Shown piece after piece: positions 45,709 to 56,873 of a DNA stretch of 64,000 nucleotides. How positions within the stretch are numbered: position 1 is the stretch's first letter; every line of letters starts with the position of its first letter. The position numbers and the translations under genes are program-made. The notes below the pieces were generated by a model that saw only the letters and a program-made list of their open reading frames with translations, did not search any database and was not told the origin of the DNA. This stretch comes from Bimastos eiseni (taxonomy: Eukaryota > Annelida > Clitellata > Crassiclitellata > Lumbricidae), in contig OY365806.1 in NCBI GenBank assembly GCA_959347315.1, positions 28,702,334-28,766,333 of the forward strand, in the 5' to 3' direction.

Positions 45709-46178
45709 GAGCCAACCCGCTCGACAATAAGCTTGGCTCCGATAATCAGCCACAGACGATCCAAAAGTAAAAGTTATCTAAGCTTATCTGTGGACAACAT
45801 GCATGCAAGACCCGAAGTAGAGCTTAATTGTGAATAACTTGCAGTCTACTTTTAGCGTTTTACCGACGTATAAGTAATTCAGAGCTTACGAAACCATTAG
45901 GCCTACCCGTGGTCCACCTTCCCGAAGCAGCTGTCCACGTTATGAACTCGTTTCATTATCTCTATTAACTGCAACTATAATACATAAAAGTCATAATATA
46001 GAACAATGATACATCATTATATAATAGCAAATGCGTCAATAGTTAAACTACTGAGAAATATTAACACAGATTTAAGCTGGTTTTTGATATAAACTTTCAA
46101 CGGATATGACGACGAGATGCGATTACGGAGGATCAGATCGGAAACTGGAAGACCGTTCGTTTGCTGACGTAGCCTACA

Positions 46179-46983
46179 TCACAGCTGTCTGTAATGACCT
46201 GCATGAAATGCTCGCTTGATTCTGCGCTCAAACTCCTCCTTCGTTTCCGTGCTGGAAAACGTTGGAACAGTCCGGTAGAGTGAGTGGAAAACGAGGACCC
46301 TATCCGTGGAATTTCCGAAAAGCTGGATCACGTCCAATTCCACCAGGCTGTTCCCAGAAATAGGGGGCGCCAGTTCGCGCATTCTGGCGTCTGCACTTCC
46401 GCTGGGGACCAGCTTCTTCTTGAGATCAACGTTTTTCGAGTGGAGGATCAGATACGACGCTGACAGCCCGGCCTTGACCTCGTCTTTAACGAGCGGGTGA
46501 CGCAGGAAGCTACTTTCCCGATAACGATCACCGAACACGGCGTCAAAAGCCGTGATATTGAGCAGTCCATTTAGAGGGCATTCAACCCTCGGTAGGTCCT
46601 TGAGACGGGACGCTGCGACTACCTCTCTGGCAGTCCACGGCGGCTTGATGCCCAGTGCGGCGGGGGTACAGTGGAATCTGGGTAGAATGACGATCCGATT
46701 GAGCATCTGGCCCAGGGCGAGGGCAGCCTTCATGGCGTCCAGTTCCTCGGCATGGCTCGCCTTCTCCGTCGGCCAGACGATGGGGTTGGCGTACATGAGG
46801 TAGTCCTGTGAAGTGTTGGTGTAGTAGGAGTCCTTGTCGTACATCCAGAGCAGGTGTTCCTTGAAGCGATAGACCTTCGCCTCGCGACCCACGATCCAGT
46901 TATTGTGAACGACGATGCAGTCGGAGCAATTGGACGCGAAGAAACGACGACTCTTCTCGAAGTAATCCACGCCACACAAATAC
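46179..46983 (-). CDS. Glycosyltransferase exon 2: C-terminal half
   Basis: Starts YLCGVDYFEKSRRFF after one base completing Arg, and ends at a TAA. Contains HNNWIVG and the second conserved block. GC content is higher than in the surrounding intron, as expected of real coding sequence. Confidence 0.88.
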
Positions 46984-49900
46984 CTACATGCGCAATGTAA
47001 TGTAAGAATATAACGTACATATTACAATATCATGGCACTCTTCAGAGTAGGCCTACCTCTGTAATATACCAGTAATATAACATAGAATGCAAGCTGTATT
47101 AGGCCTAATTCTAGTTGCCATACAGATCAAACTCACGTGTAACATAGTGTAGGCTAACGCGCGCACATACATACACCCACACACATATATGGCAAATTGC
47201 ATCATACTACAAACTTTACTATTTTCCATACTTCTGTTATGCATTGGATTGTATATAGAGGACGTCCGCTAAAAGTGATAGGCCTATACGATTTCAACCC
47301 TCCTTTTCCTTTCCGGATATGGCATTACCCTTCCTCTTTGGCAGACGTCCGCGCCCCAACGGAGTTCCTAAGTCCCACGGTTTCTGCCTGAGATTGGTGT
47401 TTATGGGACAGGCTGGCCTGAACCAGCAACATGCAGGGGATTGTAGGGCCTACATGCAGCCTACCAAATTTAGATGCAGACGACCGTGTTGCGCATAGGC
47501 TTAAGCCCCCTTCCATTGTCAGCAATAATATTGCTCGCATTTCGAAAATCCTTCCTCCCATATTATTTGCATACGTCGTTAATTTAATGGATGAAATTAC
47601 TTTTTCTTGAAATTTAATACCGCTCTTCTTCCAACATTTTTTGATCAGAAGTGCATACACACGCCTCGACGGCGCAATTGCAGTTGTAATGCAGAGCAAT
47701 TGTGCGCGAAGGACTTGCTCAAGGTCCCTACACAGTGACTGACGCCTCGGACGAGGGTCGAACCCGCTCACTCAACGCACACTGAGTGTTGCGGGCCGAC
47801 CGCTCTAACCGATCAGCCACAGTGTCACAAGATATGATGAGCCATAACATAACGAATTGTGTTGTGTAGGTCTCTCTACACTTCACATATAGTGCCGTCA
47901 AAACTTCTAGCTGCTTCAGCAAGGCATGTGTTGACGTCAGTTGCATCAAGGGCCGTCCACAAATGACGTCACGCAATTTTCGACGAATTTTGACCGCCTC
48001 TCCCTCATCACACGTAGGCCTACGTCGTTACACAAAAGTCATGGCCCCTCAATTATGACGTCACAAAGCTCTGCACCCCAAAAAACCAGATGTCCAGAAT
48101 GTCATAGGCAAATTTTCGTGTAATTATCAACGAAGCGATTATGACTATAAAAATACTTAATATTAGTAGAAAGAAAGAAAATGGAGAAAGTATGATTATT
48201 AGTTATTATACTCATTGTGCAATCCACACGATGAGAAGTTCTCTTAGAATCAGTAAATTTACAAAAAAAATTAATAACAATTTTAAACAATCCAAACTTT
48301 ATGCTTCTCCATTCTCCCACGCAGAAGCAAAAATGCGCTTTCATGGAATAAACTTGGATCTCATTATCTTGTTCAATGGATATTCCACTCAGATCTCTTC
48401 GTCTATCCAATCTACACTCTCTCCATTTGTTTTGTTTGCGATTACGACCAATAGTTCACATTGCAGACGTGCAGATGTTCTCTGTGACCCCATGCGTTTT
48501 GGCGTAAAAATAAACAATCCAAAAATTAAGAGTGCAATAATCATAGTTACTGCTAATTAAGTGGAACTTGTTTAATTAAGACAAAGTTTGTTGATAAAAT
48601 TACGCATTTTGATGTTTGACGTGAAGGTGACACGCCACATTTCGTTGACCATACCCCTCGTCACACATCGTCGCAGATGTGTGACCTCTCGTCTATAGGC
48701 GCGTGACGTCATTTGTGGACGGTCACTTATATAATAATTTATGTCAATCTGGTTGACAGCAATTGAGGCCACACAAGTACACCGTACACCCAGTTGTAGG
48801 CTAGGCTGTCTCAGGACCGTCGTCCTTTGGTTGACAGGAGTGCCTCTGGATTCCTGATGCTATTCTAAATGTCCGCCCCAATGACTTGAAATCAACCTCA
48901 GATGAATCTCAAGAAGACTGCACACAATTACACTATAATCATCAACCATTTCACATCTAATCTACTAATGCCTCATAAAGATTACTGCACACGTCTCAAC
49001 ATGGTTTAGTGTAGGCTACTATTGAGTGGCGCTATATAAGTTTTCAATTACATTAGATTTTATAGAGACGCTACAGAGCACACAGCAGTGACAGCACGAT
49101 ATACAATTGTCTCTTGTATGAAAGTATACTAGCAATCTTTCTGCTAATCGGCCACTTTCCATTAGGGCTTATTCCTTCTCTATCACTACCTATCTTTCAA
49201 TTTGCCTGTCTATGAGTGTGATACGTTTATTTAACGACTCTTCCACGACAAAATTATACGTGTGCCTGCCTATGCCCATCTGACAAGTTATTATAGCCTA
49301 TATGAGTCTAATCAAACTGTCGGCACCATGCAAGGCGCCCATTACGTAAACACATCTAATGAACCAACGATGCCGCCTAGCGATGGATGAATGGATCCAG
49401 AGTTTTACGACAGCTTTAGCCAACGCCGTAGAAAAAATTTTGCTTGGCTTATTACAGCGCTTACAGACTTACGCCTAGCGATAGAAGGAATAGTCAACCT
49501 CAATATATATACACGCTTTTGAGCAGCAGTGTGAAACTCCAAAATGTATGCTATAGGCCCATATAAGATTAATGGGCATATATTGGATGTTATACCATGT
49601 TACAACGCATGGCTGTGTGTTATAAGATAAACGATTTATAGTATCATATAGTTTTCACAGTCTGATTTTTTAGTAGCTGCATTGTAGAACGCGTATAATG
49701 TCGATAAAACCGATGGGTCATTGCTTTGACGAACAACATGCCTTCGTCCCAATGGACCCAAGGAATTTACTCTCACCCTGTCAGAAAGGTCATCAGGCTG
49801 ATTGGTTGGTTTATAGTCACTAGAGAAATGGAGTTATAGATCCCTGTGCCCTCCAGTTATCTCCCTCCGTCTATTCCAGACCACCTTCTGACTCTCCTGT

Positions 49901-50477
49901 AGTCCTACTATAGTCCAGAGATGCCCAATGTGCAAATTATCTTCGTGGACAGAGAAATTCTACAGTTAGAGCCCGGCTTATGGACAGCGATTCCAATTTT
50001 AGATGTCAATGCCAGAGGCAAGTTCAATGGGGGAAAAGTGTAGAGGCCTAAGGGCTATCAAAACATTGGCCGTTGTAATTTATGCAGTTAAATTATGGAT
50101 ATGCCTAGTTGGCTGAAGTTTGAGGCTGTTATAGTAGGCTACATGTATAGCTATGTATGGCATATAGGAGTCTGCTTAATTTTAAACAAAATTCTGACAT
50201 AAGGATACTGTTAATATCTTAACAATTTTCATGTGGAATATCTGGAAAGACCCGTCCACCCTCTGCGAATGTTCAAATGGCCTTTAAGCATTCATGCATA
50301 ATAACATTGATTTATATTAACATTGTAACTTTACTACATCTACTGTACTTAAGAATTATTGCTCATCATTACTTCTGTCAAAGTACTGAAGCTGAAGCGC
50401 ATCAAAACACACCGATGATAACGATGTCTTGTACTTGAACAGCGCTATAGGCCTAAAAGTTAATGGAATTAAATGAC

Positions 50478-50521
<44 letters not shown>

Positions 50522-50835
50522 CGACGAGGATGATGATTTCCCTATAATTGACCCAACAAGCTTGTATCCTAGTTCTGTTTTTGCGATCAATAAAAACGCT
50601 TGATAAATATACTTGGTGAAGAATACGACGACGACGATGATGATGATGATGATGATAATAATAATAATAATTAATAATAATACTAATAATTCATAATAAT
50701 AAATATAATCTCGTTTCGTGAAACTTTTTAACGAATGAATCGCAGGAAACGTGACCGTTCCAGATATTCAATTTCTTCTGTCTCCGGACAATTTTTTATA
50801 GATCACTTGGGGATCAGAACACCCTCGGGTAAATT

Positions 50836-50877
<42 letters not shown>

Positions 50878-51076
50878 TAATAATAATAATAATAATTAAT
50901 AATAATAATAATTAATAATAATAATAATTAATAATAATAATAATAATCTCGTTTCGTGAAACTTTTTAACGAATGAATCGCAGGAAACGTGACCGTTCCA
51001 GATCATCAATTTCTTCTGTCTCCGGACAATTTTTATAGATCACCTGGGGATCAGAACACCCTCGGGTAAAATAATG

Positions 51077-51134
<58 letters not shown>

Positions 51135-51912
51135 GACCAGGCGAGACTAAGGGCCTTGCAGTCACCGCACGCCTCGGACTGGCTGTACGCTCTCCCGCTC
51201 GTTTCTCGCGATCTCAGACTGGAGGACGATACCGTGAGGGTGGCGGTCGGCCTACGATTAGGGGTGGCCATCTGCGAGCCGCACACCTGCGCATGCGGCG
51301 CCTTCGTCTCTGCCAGAGGCGCACATGGCCTGTCCTGTTCATTGGGTTTTGGCCGTCAAGCAAGACACTGCAATATCAACGACCTTATCCATCGCAGCCT
51401 CAACAGAGCCGATATTCCAGCGGTCAAGGAACCGTCAGGTCTTTCCAAATTAGATGGAAAGAGACCGGACGGGCAGACCCTGATACCGTGGAGTGGGGGG
51501 CGGGCCTTACTTTGGAACGCAACTGTGGTTGACACAGTGACCGCTTCTTATATCCCCGAGACAGCTTCCACAGCTGGAGGAGCGGCGGAGATAGCAGCCA
51601 CAAGGAAACACACAAAATATTCTGAGCTTGAGAAGAAATACACTTTTGTTCCAATCGCTATAGAAACCTTCGGTCCCCTGAATAGTGAGGGCCTCGCCTT
51701 TCTGTCTGAGACTGGACGCCGACTATCGACAACTACCGGTGACACCCGAGATACAAACTTCCTTTTCCAGAAGTTGTCGGCATTGATCCAACGTTTCAAT
51801 GCGGTGGCTTTTCAGGGCACTATGTCAAGATTACAATCCACTGACAAGCGGCGACCCAGACAGCCTGATGACAGATCCGTTGGCAATGCCAATGATGAAT
51901 AATAATAATAAC

Positions 51913-51955
<43 letters not shown>

Positions 51956-54900
51956 GGTGCCTAATAACCAAAGAAACGTCGCCGATTAGCGATAGTAGGA
52001 CTAGCCAACATTATGAGAAAGGGGAATCCAACGGGAATCGAACCCCGATCCTCAGCTCTGCTCCTTTACGAGACAACGCCCCATTCTACAATGAATGAAT
52101 GAATGAATGAATGATTGATTGATCACTTCGTGTTTGCCTGTCTGCTTAGCTGTCTGTCTGACTGCATTCCTGCTTGTTAGTGTGTGTCCCTGTCTGTTCA
52201 TCCGTCCTTCTGTCTGTCTGTCTGTCTGTCTGTCTGCCTGTCTGTTTCTACTTCCCCATTCATCCGTCCATACATAACAAAAGCACCGAAAATCAGCCAC
52301 AACCATTGATTCATCCATCCATCCATCCATCCACCTATTGATCCATCGATCCATCTATTCATCGATCATTGTCTCTATACACGACTTCCTTTAAAGAGAC
52401 GCAAATCGAATTATTTTCACAGTGTGCCGCTTAAGTGTCTGCTGATAGATAGTAGACTTCGCTCGTTTGAGGTTAAATGAAACATGACTGTGCAAATTGT
52501 GCAGTGAACGCCAACTCCACTCTGCATTGGACGACCGACTCCAACCGTATCATCATATCACTTTGTCGATTGAAACCGTTCAGTAGTAGACGATATTAAT
52601 ATGCGCACAAGCGAATCCACGAAATGTTTGTCAGCGATGATTGTACTAGCAAGTCGAACTGATGGGACTCATCATCAGTTGTTGTCCCTAGCGTCCGTGA
52701 CACCGGATTGATTGCAGTCGAATGCTGCTGCTGCGTTCAAGCCCACCTAAATCCACGCACCGCCAATTGGATGAACAATAAGGAGTGCGTGGCAACAGCC
52801 TTCATAATCCTAGGAGTGGCGAGGACACTCATTAGGACACACGTGGGCCATGAATTGTCTACGTCACAGACTCAGACAACTTTCTTAACGAGCTGAAAAA
52901 AATGCCATGACTGCGAAGAACGAATCAGATTCGAGAATGAATGTTGCACCGACACACTCACTATTATTTGTGGCAATGGCGACAAACGAAGACAGAGACA
53001 ACAGCGAATGACGATGAATTCAGAAATAGAGACACAACAGGAGTAGGGATCAAGAGGTGGAACAGAAAGATATCTCCCATCAGCTCCACCTTGTCTGCTA
53101 TGCTCCGCTCTCTCTCTCTGTCTCTCCCGCTCTCAGTCTCTCCCGCTCTCTGTCTCTCTCTGTCTCTCTCTGTCTCTCTCTGTCTCTCTCTCTGTCTTTA
53201 GAAACTCTTTCTAGTAAGCCTAACTCACTCTCTCTCCCCCTCAGTATGTCTGTCGGTCTCTTTGCATATAATATCATAACAATTACATAATTATACGCAT
53301 GTGTTTTTATATGTGCATACAGGCCCGTCGAGAGCAAAGTGGGGACCGGTACAACTTATATTTTTGAGTATGAATGAAAGACTGATTGACAGTATACTGT
53401 AATACAACATAGGCCTACTGGAAAATGTTGCAAAATTACAAGCACTAAACTTACATCATACATGATACATCACTCACTTATCAAAGTTTTCATCAACTCA
53501 TCATCATTCCTCACTGTCGGCTGAATGATAATGAAAATAAATAGTTTAATATTTTTTTGTTTGTAATTCCTACTTTTAAGAAAAAATGCTAACTGAAGAA
53601 TGAAAGCCTACAAACATCCACAAACTGCAGTTGTTGAAACAGTTTTACTTGTAAAGTCTGCAAGGGATGAGTTCAGAGATGTAATATTTTATCCGATTTT
53701 TGATTCCGAAGTATAACTGGACTGTTGCAGTGTCAAGTCTTTGCAAAAAATTTGATTTTTTAGAAGTTTCTCCAAGAAGATTATGACTGCAGGGTCATTT
53801 GTGAAAACTTTTGTGAAAGGCACTCTGCCGACATTTGCAAGGATTTAATAGACGAGTTGACTCATTAAAACGAATTTATCAAGAAAATATTGGCTAAAAA
53901 ATTATTCAACCTTTTCAGTTGTTGAATAAACTGCATGAAATTTCGCTACAGAATCTCTTCCCAAATGTAATTGTTGTCGCGAGGATTTGTTTGTCTTCCA
54001 ACCGCCATTGCAAGTGCAGAGAGAACATTCAGTGTGTTAAAATGAGTCAAACAGCTATCAGCGGGCAACAATGTGTCAAAACAGAGTCAATTGATTGGCA
54101 ACATTGGCCATTAAAGCGGAATTGGCAAAAATTTTAATTTTTTATTCAGTTATTGATTCTTTTGCAAGTAAAAAGGCCAGAAATACCCCTTATGAATTAA
54201 TTGAGAATATTAAAGTAGAAATCTGGTTAATAAAACCAAATGTGATTTATTATTAAATTTGTTAAGAATTACAGAACAATTTGGGAGCCCCTCTTTTATT
54301 TAGTTGAGAGTGGTGGCCCCTTATTTACTTAGTTAGGGATGGGGGCTTGGGTCATTTGTCCCCCGTTTCCCCCTCTCAGTGGGCCCGTGTGCATATATAT
54401 TTATGCATGCATGCATAAATCTGTGGAAAGACCGATAAAGAGGCAATACAAGAAAGAGCATACAGACCTATATATATATTATATATTTATATCATGCATA
54501 AATCTGTGGAAAGACCGATAAAGAGGCAATACAAGAAAGAGCATACAGACCTATATATATATTATATAGGTCTGTATGCTCTTTCTTGTATTGCCTCTTT
54601 ATCGGTCTTTCCACAGATTTATGCATGATATAAATACACACTTTTGAGTAGTAACCTTAAGAGCGCTGTATAAATCTCCGTAATGAATAAATATATATAT
54701 ATGTTATTATATGATTCATATATCACACATGCTCTCTCTTTTTCTTAAATAAAGCTAGATATTCGACGGTGATATGTATGGTAATGGAGTTAGCTTACCT
54801 CTTTGTGTTGAGTGCTACGGCAGAAAACCCTCGAAACCTGTAGAGCAAATTCATGCGAGCAATCTGCGAGTTGAGAGCCGTCTGGTCATCGATCTTGACC

Positions 54901-55589
54901 GAGTGTCCAGTGATCGACTTCATCTCCTTGTAGATCTTCTTTGCAAACCACGTCGGCCTGACCACAACGAACCCTGCGTTGTAGGCGACGCTGTCCCACA
55001 GGGTGGCTATGTCGGCTTTCGTCATGATCTCCTGAAGGTCCGGAATGGGATTCTTAAGGAAGACGACGTCAAGGTCAGTATGTAGGACCGTGAATCCGAC
55101 GCTCAGTGCGTCCAGGATCATATCCGTTCGGATGTTCATCTTGCGGATGAAGTCCGGACTGCGATATGTGCTCGGAACTTCCGTGTCCTTGTCCTCTGTG
55201 TAGTGGAAACACGGCAACGAGACGTTATTGAGGATCTCGCAGGCCCTACGTCCGGCTCCGACGAACAGAAAGTTCTCGATGCCATACGGCTTCAGACTCG
55301 ACTCATAGAGATTGATGGCCATGTCAGCGAAGGCTGCGTCGACCAGGGCGAGAACGATGAACCGGTCGGGAGTGGCATGCTGCGTCAGAGACAGGACGAA
55401 GTCCTCGCGCGGGCAGACGTCAAACCAGTCGGGTGGTGATGAGGTCATCTGGTAGACGAGGTAGACACAGACGAGGACGAAGACCCCGCCGACCAGGGTA
55501 CACGTCTTTTGCTGTGGGGCCATACCCGCCTGTCTCTTGACCAGCACAGGACCGGCTGAACTCTTGAACGCATGGCCCGATCGAACCAT
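46179..55589 (-). CDS. DUF271 / RAY1-like type II membrane glycosyltransferase, 2 exons
   Basis: Exon 1 is 55589-54799 (donor gtaagc) and exon 2 is 46983-46179 (acceptor tgtag). They join inside an Arg codon to give 531 residues. An in-frame TGA precedes ATG 55589. The protein has a short basic cytosolic N-terminus, one membrane anchor at residues 30-49, then a nucleotide-diphospho-sugar transferase domain (PF03407 type) with the DxD motif TDLDVVF at 171-177, NAGFVVVRPT at 204-213 and DDQTALN at 234-240. Exon 2 contributes VVHNNWIVG (288-296) and a second conserved block with MKAALALGQMLNRIVILPRF. This two-part layout is that of plant RAY1 (an arabinosyltransferase-like protein) and related invertebrate proteins. 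It should act in the Golgi lumen on glycans; donor and acceptor cannot be read from sequence. Confidence 0.85.
47620..47832 (-). repeat. tRNA-derived SINE, family 1, copy 3
   Basis: The best-preserved copy. Minus strand reads TGGCTGATCGGTTAGAGCGG (A box) and GGTTCGACCC (B box), then the shared 3' body. It lies in the intron of the glycosyltransferase gene, in the same orientation as that gene. Confidence 0.88.
47950..48726. mobile_element. MITE with CRE-containing terminal repeats
   Basis: Both ends carry CCGTCCACAAATGACGTCAC in inverted orientation (47953 onward, and up to 48722); the match continues to 22 bp. Outermost bases differ (GGG versus GTGA) and no target duplication is clear. The interior is AT-rich and non-coding. 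Confidence 0.8.
50478..50709. repeat. (GAT)n grading into (TAA)n
   Basis: (GAT)n at 50478-50520, then GAC/GAT units at 50628-50655 passing into (TAA)n up to 50700. This is the left edge of the TAA cluster. Confidence 0.9.
50710..50833. repeat. 124-bp unit between TAA tracts, copy 1
   Basis: Begins CTCGTTTCGTGAAAC and ends CCCTCGGGTAAA, with (TAA)n on both sides. About four differences from the copy at 50947. Identity unknown. The minus strand reads an open peptide ending DDLERSRFLRFIR in copy 2. Confidence 0.85.
50947..51070. repeat. 124-bp unit between TAA tracts, copy 2
   Basis: Direct copy of 50710-50833 separated from it by (TAA)n and TTAATAA variants. The pair may be two insertions of the same short element, or one insertion duplicated with its TAA flank. 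Confidence 0.85.
51071..51132. repeat. (TAA)n upstream of the LINE fragment
   Basis: About 18 near-perfect TAA/AAT units directly abutting the first codon of the truncated LINE reading frame. Confidence 0.95.
51131..51902 (+). pseudogene. 5'-truncated R4/Dong-like LINE: CCHC and restriction-like endonuclease domain
   Basis: The open frame starts right at the TAA tract (YDQARLRALQSPH...) and continues to the stop at 51900-51902. It is the C-terminus of a retrotransposon polyprotein: DWLYALP and VAVGLRLG, a zinc motif CEPHTCACGAFVSARGAHGLSC, then NDLIHRSL, KRPDGQTLIPW and TVVDT. The last elements fit the PD-(D/E)xK endonuclease used by R2/R4/NeSL-type elements for target cutting. RT and all upstream parts are missing. 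Family members usually have W-D-x-T-V in the endonuclease; here it is W-N-A-T-V, so one acid may be lost. The frame otherwise has no stop. Clade assignment rests on domain order and TAA flanks. Confidence 0.8.
51900..51956. repeat. (TAA)n tail of the LINE fragment
   Basis: TAA units with one AAC variant. The first unit is the stop codon of the LINE frame. The tract also borders the next SINE. Confidence 0.93.
51957..52092 (-). repeat. tRNA-like SINE, family 2, copy 1
   Basis: The minus strand has a tRNA-like head with GGGGTTCGATTCCCG (exact B-box consensus) preceded by AAGGAGCAGAGC. It continues to ACTATCGCTAATCGGCG and ends in the TAA/ATT tract. It shares the 3' block with 57910-58040. Confidence 0.7.
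52085..52375. repeat. Tetranucleotide tracts
   Basis: (GAAT)n at 52089-52113, (CTGT)n at 52205-52245 and (CATC)n at 52310-52375. Confidence 0.9.
53105..53205. repeat. (CTCTGT)n tract
   Basis: CT-rich hexamer and related units repeated for about 100 bp. Responsible for Ser/Leu-rich false open frames. Confidence 0.9.
53320..54387 (+). mobile_element. Decayed hAT-type transposon, 1,068 bp
   Basis: Flanked by the exact 8-bp repeat TGTGCATA (53312-53319, 54388-54395). Ends are CAGGCCCGTCGAGAG and, inverted, CGGGCCCACTGAGAG. Between 53900 and 54135 the plus strand still resembles the C-terminal dimerisation region of zf-MYM/hAT transposases (FPNVIVVARI, then an out-of-frame ERTFS-like block), with several frame breaks. 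Dead and internally deleted. Confidence 0.8.
54406..54480. repeat. Third, direct copy of the hairpin arm
   Basis: Repeats the arm sequence (ATAAATCTGTGGAAAGACCG...CATACAGACC) 83 bp upstream of the left arm. It therefore forms a direct repeat with one arm and an inverted repeat with the other. Confidence 0.92.
54485..54635. repeat. Perfect inverted repeat, 73-bp arms, 5-nt loop
   Basis: 54485-54557 is the exact reverse complement of 54563-54635, with no mismatch and TATAT in between. The arm includes CTGTGGAAAGACCGATAAAG. It lies 97 bp right of the decayed hAT end. Confidence 0.95.
54799..55589 (-). CDS. Glycosyltransferase exon 1: anchor and DxD catalytic domain
   Basis: 263 codons plus two bases. 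It carries the signal anchor (TLVGGVFVLVCVYLVYQM), the DxD and the DDQ motif, so the catalytic centre is largely on one exon. A second Met at residue 23 could also serve as a start and keeps the anchor. Confidence 0.88.
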
Positions 55590-56873
55590 CGCGCCTCAGA
55601 AATGAATTCAACCAACATAGGATTCAATCGGATCTGTTGCCAGAAAACTCTCTGCACTTGGCAGATTTCAAGATTTGCTACTGATTTAACAGATGAAGTC
55701 CAGTGACAAAATATTCGTAAATACAATCAACATCCAATAAATTTTAAATTGTCTTCTCTTCAAGAACTTATACCCTGACACATTCGATCATTCGTGTTTT
55801 CACTCTCACCTTGGTTATATCGACACTCGACTTAACAGCTGTTATGCCCCTCTAACCCCTCTGGGCTCTGGCAGCCGAACCTGGACATCCTCTCGAGTCT
55901 CGACCACTCTTTGGACAAACCATCTGATTCGACGAAGCGCTCACCGTGAATAAGCTGGTGCCCTCACTGCAGGGGTGCCCTGTGCCCTGCTTTCGAGTGG
56001 CGCATTTGAAGTTGGTGATTATGATTTTGAAAGTTGAAAGGTGGCTACTTTTAAGGTGGTAAGCGACTACATGTGTAGCCTACGTACATTTAATGCATGA
56101 CCCTTTGGGTCAAGGTATTGTGTGGATTTATTGGTTTAAAATGCAACTTTAAGTAGTCAACAATAAACGACTCTCAGACAATGGTATCCGCATGTGGGGT
56201 TTAGTATATGTATTTTTTGTTCTGAGCGGCCTGGCTTTGTGCCAAGGAATGCATGACCAAGACTCAAGATGTCAATTATTGTTGAAAAGAGAAAGTTGCT
56301 TGACATACAATTGAGGGTTTAATAGGGTCCTTTGTCTAAACCAGGTTCTTCCTCTCCCTGCATACTGTCATGTGATACCTTTGTATCATACCGGTTACGT
56401 TGCCTCTGCAGTTATCATTACTCTTCAAGGATTATACACATCACTGACATTAGCCGTCTGTTTGCCATAATCTGAAGATTTCGATTTCAGTTATTAAGAC
56501 TGTTTTCAAACATTATAAGAATTAAACCGAAAGAACAAGCGCCATGATCTTCTAGTTGTTAACTTGTATGTATACGACTATACGTGACCGCGCATGAGTA
56601 GCCTACTCGTGCAAGTGTAAGAATTCGACTTCTTCATATAATTACCTTTACTAACCTTGACGAGATTTCCTGTTTCTGTTTTGGCATGAATTTGCAGACG
56701 ACACGTGTGGCGGGTGTAGCTACGGGCACACAACGACCTATTCCTACAAGATTCAGCTGGAATACATTTCGAAATCACCAAGTTAATCCTTCAGCAAGAC
56801 AGTAATTATATCGATTGATCTGTTTGTTAAGGGAAGTCGTCGCTCTCCTGTTCAGCTCATCGTCTTTTTTTTC

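Larger units (their letters stand above)
46984..54798 (-). other. Glycosyltransferase intron, 7.8 kb
   Basis: Holds a SINE copy, a CRE-bearing MITE, the (TAA)n insertion cluster, tetranucleotide repeats, a hAT relic and a perfect hairpin. Around 49370-49400 and 49475-49500 are two short copies of 'cgcctagcgatagaagg', part of SINE family 2. Nothing else is recognised. Confidence 0.8.

Noticed and set aside
46306..46803. Plus-strand open frames over glycosyltransferase exon 2
   Set aside because: Antisense shadows; they have no motif, whereas the minus strand carries conserved motifs.
50966..51286. 106-codon minus-strand frame with poly-Tyr
   Set aside because: Reads through the TAA tract; the upstream part is antisense to the LINE. 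Only the end inside the 124-bp unit might be meaningful, and it is unidentified.
51074..51532. 152-codon frame starting with poly-Ile
   Set aside because: It starts in the (TAA)n tract and reads the LINE fragment in the wrong frame. The frame 51131-51902 carries the real domains.
51957..52092. Functional tRNA gene on the minus strand
   Set aside because: The B box is perfect, but no complete cloverleaf acceptor stem could be paired and a SINE body follows.
54774..55439. Plus-strand open frames over glycosyltransferase exon 1
   Set aside because: Antisense shadows of the high-GC coding exon on the minus strand.
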